Of a stretch of 64,000 bases of DNA, positions 1 to 10,779 are shown piece after piece; positions within the stretch are counted from its first letter, which is position 1; every line of letters begins with the position of its first letter. The notes below the pieces were generated by a model. That model was not told the DNA's origin, ran no database searches, and saw nothing but the letters and a program-made list of their open reading frames with translations. The DNA comes from Adiantum capillus-veneris. Taxonomy: Eukaryota > Streptophyta > Polypodiopsida > Polypodiales > Pteridaceae. The position numbers and the translations under genes are program-made. Location: contig CM043949.1 in the NCBI GenBank assembly GCA_014529385.2, forward strand, positions 111,269,977 through 111,333,976. Direction: 5' to 3'.

Positions 1-1050
1 GGGTGAGATTTGGCTTCTACTAGGAATAGGGAACTAGCAGGACAAAAATTCATAACAAAGTGCTCTCAAACATGGATCGCTATCCATATACCTGTTTGAC
101 ATTTGGGACTGTTATTAGACCAGTACATTCCTGATAAATAGTGAAACAACTTTCCAAAAGAGACCATAGAAAAAAAGTGCAAAAAAATGATCAAAACACC
201 AAAATTCTACCATATAGCCAAAAACTACAAAGCAGACATAAATTTTTTCTTTTGGTTGGGCAAAAGTGATTCAAATTCAAAAATATTTGGGGAAGAGTGT
301 CACCATGACAAGGACTATAAGTTGACCAAGTTTCATATCAAAATGAGGTCAAACATGGATCGCGATCCATGTACTCATCATGATTTTGGGCTGAAAATCG
401 ACAAGTGAGTACATGATACAATTTGAAACACATTTTTCGAAAGAACCATTGTCAAAAAAGTTTACAAAAGAGGTGAAGAAGGCCAAAAACAGCAAATAGT
501 TAGAAACCGCCAGAACAGACTCGAGAATTCACCTTTGGCTGACAAAAACTAGTTCAAATCCAAAACCTTTGATACCATAGCATCCAATAAACATGTTGAT
601 CCTAATGGTACCAAGAAAGGTAATTTGGCTTCCCAACATGGATCATGATCCATGTACCTTTCTTGAAATCCTAAATAGGAACTGAACCAGTGAGGACCCT
701 AAACCATTTGAACAAAAGTCTCAAATCAAGGGAGTGAAAAGAAGTTCAAAAAGGAGTCAAAAGGGTCTAAATCAGTTCAATAAAAAATGGCCAAAACAGG
801 ACTAGGACTTTTTCCACCCTAAACAGACCTAAATTTTACAAAAATCATAGACTTGACATCACAAGACCAAGGGTTAGGTGTGGGATCAAACCCATCACAT
901 TTTGTCACTGAGGTACATGGATCACAATCCATGTTCCTTTGAGACATACTGGAACCAAAATTGTACCACATCCAGAGATAGTCTCCAAGACCTTGGTGGT
1001 CTTTTCAAAATTGAAATTGGACTTACATTGTGGGTGCTACAAGTAAAATT
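1..1050. repeat. Diverged ~283-bp tandem repeat with palindromic core
   Basis: Four units are recognised by a shared core, CATGGATC-NN-(G/T/A)ATCCAT(G/A), starting at 71, 354, 637 and 916, so the spacing is 283, 283 and 279 bp. The rest of each unit is only loosely similar: a stretch resembling GACCAGT followed by AAACAA and TTT-AAAA recurs at about the same offset. The array runs off the left edge of the window. I see no credible coding sequence. It is best read as an old satellite-like repeat. Confidence 0.6.
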
Positions 1051-1550
1051 GTGAATTTAGTGAAAGTGAGGGATAAAAAAAATTTGACTGTAACTTTTGA
1101 CTAACAGAGCGGCTGTAAACTCATAGCCATCAAGAATTGTTTACAGGGTGTAGGAGATACAGGGTGCGGCTCAACAAGTAAGTCAAACAAGAGAGAACAA
1201 AAAGTAACCAATGAGGTAACAAGGTTGGGGTTTTGCAAAGTCGTTTCTTCATGTATTTGAGATCAAGAAGATTATACTAGAATAGAGACCCTAGCCTAGA
1301 GACCAAATGAGCAACATTTCAAAACCACTTCATCCCCCACTAGAGACCATTATAGAGGAAGGTCTGTCTGATACATCATTAGAAAGATCATACTGTGGAT
1401 GCGGCGATCCGTGAGTGCAAGGTAAGGAGATGAGAGAAGGAAGGGGGTGAGCAATAGACACTCTGTTTGGTGGACCTTGTGAGAAGGTTGCTTCTCAGAG
1501 TCCTTATTTTCATTATAACCAAACAATAGAAGTAAGTGGGTGGGGCTTGA
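1051..1550. other. No gene seen; probably partly copia LTR
   Basis: The stretch has no convincing ORF. Its right end (up to 1559) is probably the beginning of a minus-strand copia 3' LTR, because a polypurine tract and a TGTTGGG terminus abut it. The far end of that LTR could not be placed. Confidence 0.35.
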
Positions 1551-1570
1551 AACCCAACAATCTCCCACTT
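1551..1570 (-). other. Copia polypurine tract and 3' LTR start
   Basis: On the minus strand AAGTGGGAGAT (1570-1560) is followed directly by TGTTGGGTTT (1559 downwards). A purine tract of this form next to TGTTGGG is the usual plant copia arrangement. It lies about 90 bp after the copia RNase H stop, as expected. Confidence 0.55.
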
Positions 1571-1652
1571 GAAGGCCAGCGTGGCCTAAGTGGCTAAATA
1601 ATGTAGGGGCTATTATGTACAAATGTACAAAACGTGAAGCATGACCATAGCT

Positions 1653-1890
1653 TCACCCTATGTCCATCATCTCTATCCAATATATGAATCGCTCTGAGGC
1701 CAAACTCTTGGTTAGAGAATCTACTGTGTTTTCATCCATGTGAAATTTTACTAGCTCAATATGTTTTCTAGCCAAAATATCCCGTACCACATAATACCTA
1801 AACTCTATGTTTTTTGACTTGGAGTGAAACATGGGGTTCTTTGCTAACGTAATCGCACTCTGACTATCACAATGTAGCACTGGAGCCCAT

Positions 1891-1893
<3 letters not shown>
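1653..1893 (-). pseudogene. Ty1/copia RNase H C-terminus, remnant
   Basis: The minus-strand frame contains [15 protein letters not shown] followed by FHSKSKNIEFRYYVVRD and a tail with a TKSLASERF segment. This is the recognisable C-terminal part of a plant copia RNase H, where the Asp of CDSQSA is a catalytic residue. Coding similarity stops abruptly at a (GA)n tract at 1894, so everything upstream (gag, protease, integrase, reverse transcriptase) is gone or unrecognisable. Stop, polypurine tract and LTR start follow in the normal order. Confidence 0.75.
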
Positions 1894-1956
<63 letters not shown>

Positions 1957-1970
1957 GGGGGGGGGGGGGG
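1894..1970. repeat. (GA)n tract running into a 15-bp G run
   Basis: An uninterrupted GA dinucleotide array (1894-1954) is followed by one C and 15 G residues (1956-1970). It truncates the copia RNase H reading frame. Confidence 0.95.
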
Positions 1971-2488
1971 TTCCTTACTGCACCTACAAAAGGCCGTCAT
2001 GGCTCCCAGGAAGAATAAGGCCTCCTCTACCCTCATAAAACCTACTAAGATGAATGGAGGTGGCAAGCAGAAGAAGAAGAAATGGAGCAAAGGAAAGAAA
2101 AAGGAAAAAGTAAACAGCATGGTCTTGTTTGATCAAGCAGCATAAGTTACACCTTCTTCTCTCTCAAATGTTTTAAGAATAAATGGATCACTTGCTCAGA
2201 AGGCTATTAAGGAATTAACTATTTGTGGCACAATTAGACTATTGGTAGCCCATGTAAACAAGAAAATCTATACTCGGGCTACGAACACCTAGTTTTTCTA
2301 ACTCACAGTGCTATTAACGCTCCTACGTTAGTTTCTAGAAGTCACTCTTTGAAATCCTTACGATGTTCTATTGGGAGATTGTCTAGTCTCTAGTTTTTGT
2401 GTAGTAGAGTGTTTAGTGGATATGGCCCATCTTAAGTCCTTGTTTTGATAAATATACTACTTTGTAGTCTAACAAAGGTTTATCTACC

Positions 2489-2524
<36 letters not shown>

Positions 2525-2767
2525 TTTTCCAACAACACATTGTACTCAACCTTACCCCACCAATGTGAATAGGTATGCCCATTGATAGCAATGACTATTT
2601 ATGAGAAGAAGAGAGGGTGCGATGCTTCATGTAGATGGTGGGATAAACTTCATGGAAGTTTCTAAAAGCTTTTCCATACAAAGGCATGGCAGTTGCTTTA
2701 CACTATACATTGGCCAAACAATGGTCAATCAAAATTCCAGCGGAAACACTTATAAATAGATCTCATT
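1971..2767. other. No gene seen; includes a short (GA)n tract
   Basis: No coding signal is seen. A short (GA)n tract sits at 2493-2521. The remainder is unremarkable AT-rich sequence, presumably old transposon debris. Confidence 0.4.
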
Positions 2768-2966
2768 TGTTGGGGTAAAGACTTGTGGATGCCTGCCCAT
2801 GACTAACACCCTCCACCTACTAACTCACTAACAATTATTTACCCTTCCCATATATACAATAAAGGAGACAAACACTCTATCCTTCTAGTGCGTCGTTCCC
2901 TCCAATTACTTTTTCCTTCTTCTATCCCTTCCCACATACATGCACGGGTACACTACCTCCTTCACA
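2768..2966 (+). repeat. Possible short LTR followed by primer-site-like sequence
   Basis: The stretch begins TGTTGGGGTAAAG, ends TTCACA and contains a TATA-like CATATATACAATAAA near 2847. It is followed at 2969 by CGGTATCAAAATGGG, which resembles a decayed tRNA-Met primer binding site (TGGTATCAGAGC). The start is similar to the LTR-like start at 25227. No partner LTR was found nearby, so this is tentative. Confidence 0.35.
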
Positions 2967-3534
2967 ACCGGTATCAAAATGGGTTTGATGATCCTTGTGA
3001 TAGCCTTTGCATGCATGATATCTTCACAACAAGCTAAGGTTTGAGGAATCAAGAAAGGGAGATTTTATGTTTTTCTCATATATGAAACTAATGTTTTATT
3101 GAAGCTTTTGGAGAGATCGATTTTAGTTATGTCCTAGGCTTTGAGCTTGCAAAGATTGCAATATGCTTCAACCTTTGTAAAATGAGGTTTCTCTAATAAT
3201 TTAAAGGTGAAGCTTGGAAGAAATGGGAGCATTTTGAATCTTTGTAATGCTAAGGCTTGGAGAATTAAGTATTGATAGACTTCAACCTTAGGAAATTCAA
3301 GCTTGAGATGCAAAATCTTGGAGGAATTAAACAAAGCTAGAAATTGTAGGGCACTTGTTTCTTCCAAGGGTGAAAGTTGTGTGTACACGCATACACATAC
3401 CATTTTAATGTGTGTGGACTTTGCATAAGCAAAATGAGTACATAAGGTGTGTAGCACGTGCGTACACACACACACAAATACACTTTTTATTATTTGTATG
3501 GGTTTTGCATTGGCAAGGCAGTGCGACAAGGTGA
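2967..3534. other. No gene seen; interrupted CA/GT tracts
   Basis: Short alternating purine-pyrimidine tracts (TGTGTGTACACGCATACACATA near 3378 and ACACACACACAC near 3462) are the only structure seen. Confidence 0.4.
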
Positions 3535-4760
3535 CATTAGAAAATTTCGGAGGTCATTTGGAGGGCCTTGTAAGAAATTGTATTTCTCTCTCTAGAAACT
3601 TTTTTTAAAATGCACTTGCACCTTGTGAGTACGTTCAAAAGGACAACCAGACACTCTAAAAAGTAGATTTATATTCTCAATCGTCCTTGAGAACGGTCAC
3701 TTTTTTATTTAATGCGAGCGTTTTTTTCAGGAGGCAGGTGCGGCGCATTTAATGCAGCTTACGTCATCACTGAAAGTTGAAAAGTCACAAAGTGTAAAAT
3801 AGTGATAGATTTTGAGGATTTTGACACCACCAATGCATCCGGAACGCCAAAATACCCTAAAAACGAATGTCTATTTGTCTCATTCCGACATCCGGAGAGG
3901 CAAAAAATGTCAAAAAACCCCCAAAAATGGGCTTTTTACTTAAAGCGCGCGAGGAGGCATTCTAAGATTTTAGAATGCCCCTCTGCGCGCCGTTAGTACA
4001 AAGCTCCTTTTAGTGATTTTTGGACACTTATCTTTCCAAAAAACCCCTTTTTAGTGGTTTTTGGACATTTTTCTCTCAAAAAGCTCCCTAAAAAGAGGAA
4101 AAAAGGGCCTTTTTACTAACGGCGCGCGAGGAGGCGTTCCAAAATTTTGGAATGCCCCCTCGCGCGCCGTTAGTACAAAGCTCTTTTTAGTGATTTTTGG
4201 ACACTTATCTTTCCATAAAGCCCCTTTTTAGAGGTTTTTGGACATTTTTCTCTCAAAAAGCTCCCTAAAAAGAGGAAAAAAGGGCCTTCTTACTAACGGC
4301 GCGCGAAGAGGCATTCCAAAATTTTGGAATGCCCCCTTGCGCGCCGTTAGTAAAATGTTCTTTTAGGGGTTTTTGACATTTTTGGCCTCTTTGGATGTCT
4401 GAGCGAGGCAATTGGACATTCATTGCTAGGAGATATGTGCGTTCCGGACGCATTGACAATATCAAAAGTTTCAAAATCTTCCACCACTTGATAGTTTTGT
4501 GACTTTTTGAGTTCTAGTGATGACGTAGCGCGTATCAAATGCACCGCATCTACCTTCTGAAAAAGGTGCTCGCATTAAATAAAAGAGAGTGCTCGTCTTC
4601 AAGGACCACTAGATTATTAAATGAGGAGAGGGATACCTTTTATATTTTTGTTAATATCAATCTATTTTTCTACGTAACGTAGGCTCTTCTCTCATTGGAG
4701 GAGCTTATTTTCCTCTCTCTACCAAAAGGCCCTCCAAAAGACCTCCGAAATCTCCTAATG
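3535..4760. mobile_element. Terminal-inverted-repeat (foldback-like) element, ~1.2 kb, no transposase
   Basis: The two ends are inverted copies of each other. The left side reads CATTAGAAAATTTCGGAGGTC and the right side, on the minus strand, CATTAGGAGATTTCGGAGGTC. The similarity continues inward on both arms through TTTATTTAATGCGAGC, ACGTCATCACT, AATGCGTCCGGAACG-like and GACATCC-type blocks, giving arms of about 400 bp. The centre holds a 177-bp direct repeat, each unit with a strong hairpin. No transposase is encoded, so the element would be non-autonomous. No clear target-site duplication was found, and the superfamily (Mutator-like or foldback) is undecided. Confidence 0.7.
3939..4350. repeat. 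177-bp direct repeats, each with a 58-bp GC-rich hairpin
   Basis: Three 58-bp imperfect palindromes lie at 3939-3996, 4116-4173 and 4293-4350, exactly 177 bp apart. Each has arms of the form CTAACGGCGCGCGAGGAGGC and its complement around a CCAAAATTTTGG-like centre. The spacer between them is itself directly repeated (TACAAAGCTC, TTTTTGGACATTTTTCTC). These sit in the middle of the inverted-repeat element. Confidence 0.9.
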
Positions 4761-6684
4761 GCACATAGTGTGTGTAACACACACACACAATCAACAGTTG
4801 AGCTTTGACATCGCTTGTGACACACACACACACACACAGACCATTTTCTCTCCGGTTTACCATTGTCCCCAACTCCCCCTACGATTTCGACATCCCCACT
4901 ACCTCAACCTTGGATATTACCCATGAGGGCCTATGACACACATAGAGAGCATGCATAGCCTTCTAGCCATGCATAGCTCTCTAGATGATGCAAATTGGCA
5001 TTTTTTGACATCCCATGGATAAGGAGATAGATATTTGTCATTCAATCTCGTTTTTTGGATTAATTTCATGACTTTGGCCATTAAAATTCTCGGCACTTTT
5101 ACCTAGCAGCATAAGTTGGCATTGGATTTCATTTGACACTGACATACATGTTTTCTCACAACAGGTGGTTTATAGGGGATCTTTTGGGCTTGCATGCGAC
5201 TACTCTCCTTGTGGCTTGACACACATTAATAAGCTTTAGTGCACATTGACCATCTCTATATTTTAGACACACATTTTTTGGTAGCAGTTTCACCGTAGAT
5301 TATTGTGCATTGACAAATGATTTTTTCTTTTAGCACACACAGTGCTATTGAGCTCTTTTGAGACCAGGTATCCTCATAGGGATTTTTTCTACTATTTGCA
5401 TCATTTTTTGGCACTTGTTTATGCGCACTTTCTTATTCATGTACGTTGAATTAATGATATTGTCCATTGTACACTGTGTGGATCCATTTTTTGACATTTT
5501 TTACTAGAAATTTCATTAATGTGATCACAAACACGTGAACATGTTGATAAATTTGAGTGATCATTTTTTAAAACATGTAATCACGTTAAATGTTCACGTG
5601 ACCTTCTTATTAACCTACAAAAACCACCCAAACAACTAGTAGTCTCGTCGGGCATTTCCATATCTTGGCAAGCCTGCTAACAAGTTTTTGCCATATCCCT
5701 ATGGGCTTGCCACAACAAATAATACCGAGATGGTCTAGGTTATAAGGTTATCTTTCATAGGCTTAAATGTGATCACATAAAGTGTAATTATGTGAATATG
5801 ATGATAACACATGGTAGTCACAAAAAAAAAAATCACATGATCACATGATTCTTAAATCCCTGTTTTTGACAGTTTCTCGACCAATCCTAAGACTTGAATG
5901 GAAGAGCCGTTTTTTAAATTATAGTTTTTTTGTGTGTCTGCTTAGCCTTTTGCAATATACTGCATGGGGTTTTATTGAGTTGAGGTATTCTCAAATGTTG
6001 ACATACCTATGGTGATACAAGCTAATGGAGTTCCCCATTACAATATCCTCTCCATAGGTTGTGTATCTTCTGGGATATTCTACATTTTATGCATCAATTG
6101 CATCAAGTTTTCACTCCCTGAACAAAGGAGACTATGCCAAATTATTTTGTCGAGTCTATCTATGTGTTGTATGAGGCTTTGAGAATTGTCTTGGTCTGTG
6201 ATTTTGCCCTTGTTACAAACGAGGTTCTGTTAAAATATCGACACGCCTTCTCGCATAGCTTTTGGCATTTTCACCATAGTCTCAAGCCTTGGAAAAAAAG
6301 GAATCTTTTGCTAAGAAGGACATTTACAATATGAGAAATTTTGATGGCATAACTTTTTGGGATAGAAATTGAAAGATAGTTATTTATTGTAGTTGACATG
6401 GTGGCAAAAGCATGTGAACTATGGACTACACGGAAGGATATAAAGTTTATAGATATTTTATTATTAAAAGTACTCTTTATGAGCTATGGTCACTTTATAT
6501 TTGGGCGGACATTTTGCAATCATGCATTCAAGAAATCTATAAGTATATACATGAAAGAGAAAATTGCTCACTCTTACATGGGGGTGAGATTACACCCAAT
6601 GCGTTATGTTCTTTTTCTCCTCTCTCGCCTATCCTCTTTTTGTACTTTTGTAGCACTCCACTCTAGGAGGTGTACTTGCACGTG

Positions 6685-6686
<2 letters not shown>
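4761..6686. other. No gene seen; CA tracts and scattered GTGATCAC-like motifs
   Basis: CA tracts occur at about 4778-4790 and 4820-4838. Two blocks near 5520 and 5768 both begin AATGTGATCACA and share a following GTGAACATG/GTGAATATG-like stretch, a weak direct repeat 250 bp apart. Short open frames between 6134 and 6685 have no recognisable product and look random. Confidence 0.4.

Positions 6687-6728
<42 letters not shown>
6687..6728. repeat. (CT)n microsatellite
   Basis: An uninterrupted CT dinucleotide array ends in a short C run. Confidence 0.95.
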
Positions 6729-6730
<2 letters not shown>

Positions 6731-6850
6731 CCTGAATTGTGTATAGCTTCGATTATGTGCACATGTGATTCATTAGGTATGCATACTCAATGGTTTTTTT
6801 GTTGGTGGCATGTTATTTTGGCAACACACCATGCTTCATGTTTTTTGCAA

Positions 6851-6862
6851 TGGTATTAGAGC
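6851..6862 (+). other. Decayed tRNA-Met primer-binding-site-like sequence
   Basis: TGGTATTAGAGC differs by one base from the plant retrotransposon primer site TGGTATCAGAGC and follows a sequence ending in GCA. It may mark the end of an old LTR to its left. Element 2 inserted 168 bp downstream. Confidence 0.35.
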
Positions 6863-7029
6863 TATGGCTATGGTCTCTAGTTTGCAGCAATCCTGGCTTT
6901 GAAAATCACCACAATCATAGATAATTCATCCTTTTTTGAACATAATATTTCTTATTTGAAATTGTATATATGTGATTATTAATCTCATAAGTTCCTGAGT
7001 GTGTTTGAATTGTGGAGGGCTTGTGGCTT

Positions 7030-8598
7030 TGTAATGAAATTGGCCTATTTAACTTGAGAGTAGCGGAAATTAATGAGAGTACTTTTGAGAAATAACTTTG
7101 TGAGCATAACGGGTGAACATAATTGAAGATAGCATCATAATGATAGCAATTAGTTAACTGGGCATGAACAATACTTTTGCAAGAGAGAGAATTTATAGAA
7201 CATGACAACAGTTGAGGACCGGATTTATGTGGAGCCGGTCCCCCCTCCAATAGGCATTTGTATTATGATTTCTCCCATTAAGAGAGACTTGTTACAATAC
7301 AGTCTTTGTGTTCCTTGTGACCTAGGTGATGCAATGAAGATGGAAAGCTTCATGCATCACACACATAACATAAAATTGAAGAAAGCTTTAACTATCCCAA
7401 GACCTCAAACACCTTCGAAGGTGGAGAGAGCTAGCAGGGAATGAGGGTAGGGAAGAGGAAGAAGAAACATTTCGTAGGAGAAAGAATTAGTTCCTCACTT
7501 ATCATAACTCTTGTTGCTAGCATACATGATAGCATAGTAATGAAGAAGAAGGAGATGGCAAGCTTAAGCATTGAAGCATGGATCTTGGTTGGATTTGTAC
7601 TCCATAGCCAAGAGTGTTGGTGTAGGCTCTCAACCTCTACTTGCTTGGAGAGGGAGCTCTTGCACTTTGCATAGCACACAATGAGAGTGTTTGTGAGTGT
7701 GTGTGGGTGAGTATACCCCCTAAGCAACCCCCTAGCTAGCTTGGGTCGACCCCCCCTTGTAGCTCATGCTTGAAGCTCATTAGACCCCTCCAGGCCTAGC
7801 CAATCATAATCAGGAGGCATTACAAGCAGTAGGGGTAGCCTTGAGACAAGTGTCCCCCTTTCCCTTTTGAGAGAGAGAGCTAGATAAATGCTAAATCAAT
7901 TAATTAAATCTCCTAAATTACTATTGGACCCCTTGGGTGGCCAACCAATAGGCTTCAGACATCTCATGAAGGTAACATAGGTAGGGGCCGGACATGTGTC
8001 CTTGCTGCCTCTTCAAGCTTGGGCCTTCCTTGTGTGTGTGAGTGTGTGTTCTCTCTATAGCCCCTAGGAAAAGGGCTCGCCCCCCCTCTTGTAGGGATCT
8101 TTTGACTTTTGGTGCTCAAGCACCTTAGTCATCAAGCATGACTAAGCACTTGGACTAGGGTGTATTCGCACAAGCATCTCAGGCAAGCATTTCAAAGCAC
8201 CTCGAGCACCTTAATCAAGTAGCAAGTGAAGCACCTCAAGCACCTTAATCAAGCACCTCAAGCATGACAAGCACCTCAAGCACGACAAGCACCTCGAGCT
8301 TGGGCCAGGTTCCCGCCTCAAGCTCAACCCTAGCTTTACCTAAGATCAAAGGACTTTTACACACATTATTGGAGGTCTTCAATGAAGCTAACCCTAAGGT
8401 CTTATGCTCCATTGGTTAGCCTTGCTCTTTGATAGACCATCTCTCATTTGGGCCCCTTTACCATTGGCCCCGTGTTGAGATAGATCTATAAGCACATATC
8501 TATATCTTAACACTTGTTCCCGTTTATTCTCCCACATTAAGTGATCAATTTAATATGAGAAAATCATTTGGGTTGGTTAGATATTAGATTCTATGACA
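7030..8598 (-). repeat. Element 2 3' LTR
   Basis: The LTR runs from TGTAATGAAATTGG to CTATGACA as read on the plus strand (TGTCATAG to CATTACA on the element strand). It is 1569 bp long. It is followed by TTACCTCTCTCTTG, the complement of the family's polypurine tract. It contains the LTR minisatellite of AAGCACCTCAAGCA-type units near 8165-8300. Confidence 0.9.
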
Positions 8599-8620
8599 TT
8601 ACCTCTCTCTTGAAATCATA

Positions 8621-8792
8621 GTCGTCCTCGACTATGAGGTAGAAGAGATAAAGCCTGTCATAAAATCTAATATCTAACTAACCCAAATGATTTTCTCATA
8701 TTAAATTGAGGACGACTATGAGGTAGAAGAGATAAAGCCTGTCATAAAATCTAATATCTAACTAACCCAAATGATTTTCTCATATTAAATTG
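8621..8792. repeat. 80-bp direct repeat across the element 1/element 2 junction
   Basis: Positions 8629-8708 and 8713-8792 are identical copies separated by AGGA. Each copy contains the end of element 2's internal region, the AAGCC target and the first 53 bp of the element 1 LTR. The first copy is preceded by TCCT and the second by AGGA, its complement. Both are possible loops of the stem CATAGTCG/CGACTATG. Confidence 0.9.
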
Positions 8793-10364
8793 ATCACTTA
8801 ATGTGGGAGAATAAACGGGAACAAGTGTTAAGATATAGGTATGTGCTTTTAGATCTATCTCAACACGGGGCCAATGTAAAGGGGCCCAAAAGGGAGATGG
8901 TCTATCAAAGAGCAAGGCTAACCAATGGAGCATAAGACCTTAGGGTTAGATTCATTGAAGACCTCCAATAAATGTGTGTAAAAGTCCTTTTGACCTTAAG
9001 TAAGCTAGGGCTGAGCTTGAGGTGGGAACCCGGCCCAAGCTCGAGGTGCTTGTCCTGCTTGAAGTGCTTGTCATGCTTGAGGTGTTTTTCATGCTTGAGG
9101 TGCTTGATTAAGATGCTTGAGGTGCTTGACTGGCTCCATGCTTGAGGTGCTTGACTTGCTGCATGATTAAAGTACTTGAGGTGCCTTGAGAAGCTTGCCT
9201 GAGATGCTTGTGGGAACCCCCCCTAGTTCAAGTGCTTTGTCATGCTTGGTGAGTAAGGTGCTTGATCACCTAAAAGTCAAAAGCATTCCTACAAGAGGGG
9301 GGGCGAGCCCTTTTCCTAGGGCCTAGAGAGAGAACACCCACTCACACACACAAGGGAAGCCCATCTTGAAGAGGCAGCAAGGACACGTGTCAGGCCCCTA
9401 CCCATGTTACCTTCATGTGTTGCTTGAAGCCTATTGGCTAGGCTTCAAAGGGGTCCAATGATAAATTACATGAATTATCTAATTGTTTTAGCATTTATCA
9501 AGTCCTCTCTCTCAAAGGGGAAAGGGGGACACTTGTCCCAAGGCTACCCATGTTGCTTGTAATGGCTCCTGCTTGTGATTGGCTAGGCCTGGAGGGGTCC
9601 AATGAGCTTCAGGCATGAGCTACAAGGGGGGGTCGACCCAAGCAAGCTAGGGGGGTGCCTAGGGGGTATACTCACCCACACACACTCACAAGCACTCTCA
9701 TTGTGTGATATGCAAAGTGCAAGAGCTCCCTCTCCAAGCAAGTAGAGGTTGAGAGCCTACACCAACACTCTTGGCTATGGAGTGCAAATCCAACCAAGAG
9801 CCATGCTTCAATGCTTAAGCTTGCCATCTCCTTCTTCTTCATTACTATGCTATTATGTATGCTAGCAACAAGAGTATGATAAGTGAGGAACTAATTCTTT
9901 CTCCTACGAAATGTTTCTTCTTCCTCTTCCCTACCCTCATTCCCTGCTAGCTCTCTCCACCTTCGAAGGTGTTTGAGGTCTTGGGACTGAGGCTTGGGAT
10001 AGTTAAAGCTTTCTTCAAGTTTATGTTATGTTTGTGGTGCATGAAGCCTTCCATCTTCATGGCATCACCTAGGTCACAAGGAACACAAAGACTGTATTGT
10101 AACAAGTCTCTCTTTATGGGAGAAATCATAATACAAATGCCTATTGGAGGGGGGACCGGCTCCACATAAATCCGGTCCTCAATTGTTGTCATGTTCTCTA
10201 AACTCTCTCTCTTGCAAAAGTATTGTCTATGCCAAGTTAACTAATTGCTATGATTATGTTGCTATCTTCAATTATGTATACCCGCTATGCTCACAAAATC
10301 ATTTCTTGAAAGTACTCTCATTAAATTCCGCTATTCTCAAATTGAATAGGCAAATTCCATTACA
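8740..10364 (+). repeat. Element 1 5' LTR (1625 bp)
   Basis: It begins TGTCATAAAATC and ends CCATTACA. It contains an interrupted minisatellite of GCTTGAGGTGCTTG units near 9030-9190, and the inverted pair GACCGG/CCGGTC with a 12-base loop near 10155. The opposite strand holds an 81-codon open frame that is present in the other LTR copies too. Confidence 0.95.
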
Positions 10365-10365
10365 T

Positions 10366-10377
10366 TGGTATCAGAGC
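10366..10377 (+). other. Primer binding site, tRNA-iMet type
   Basis: TGGTATCAGAGC follows the LTR end after one T. It is complementary to the 3' end of plant initiator tRNA-Met, the usual primer of plant Ty3/gypsy elements. Confidence 0.9.
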
Positions 10378-10779
10378 ATTTGGTTTCTCTTTTCTTGCTT
10401 AAGAAGAGAGGTCCTTAAGTAGCCTATAAATGGTTGATGTTGTTAATTATAATAGAGTAAGTGGAACTGGGATCTAATACCGGTTTTGTTAAGCCCACTA
10501 TGTGGGGGATGGTGCACACCTCGGGAGCTTTGGACTTACTAATGGAGTCTTTTTAGACTTGCCTACGGCTTTACCATTATTGATCCATAAGAAGTCCGAA
10601 AGGAGCTAGCCCTTGGCAACTCTGCTATGTTAGACCTACTCCTCTACTCTCTATAATTAACCACTTTGAGCCGTGGGTGTAGATACTTAAGAGCCGATTT
10701 TCAAAGGCTAAGAGGAGTGGCAACTAAGGTTTTGAATTGCCAAATCATACACTAAGTACATACATAAAATTTTGTTAAC
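10378..10779 (+). other. Element 1 untranslated leader
   Basis: About 400 bp lie between the primer site and the gag ATG, with no conserved ORF. It includes a purine/pyrimidine inverted pair near the start (TTCTTGCTTAAGAAGAGA). It would hold packaging and dimerisation signals, which cannot be identified here. Confidence 0.5.

Noticed and set aside
3802-4544. Short frames within the inverted-repeat element
   Set aside because: They fall in the inverted arms and hairpins; the similarity between them follows from the repeat structure.
6134-6685. Three plus-strand frames of 66-95 codons
   Set aside because: They overlap in different frames, have no recognisable domains and look random in composition.
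8656-8708. A separate truncated LTR
   Set aside because: It is the first part of element 1's LTR repeated by the 80-bp junction duplication, not an independent insertion.
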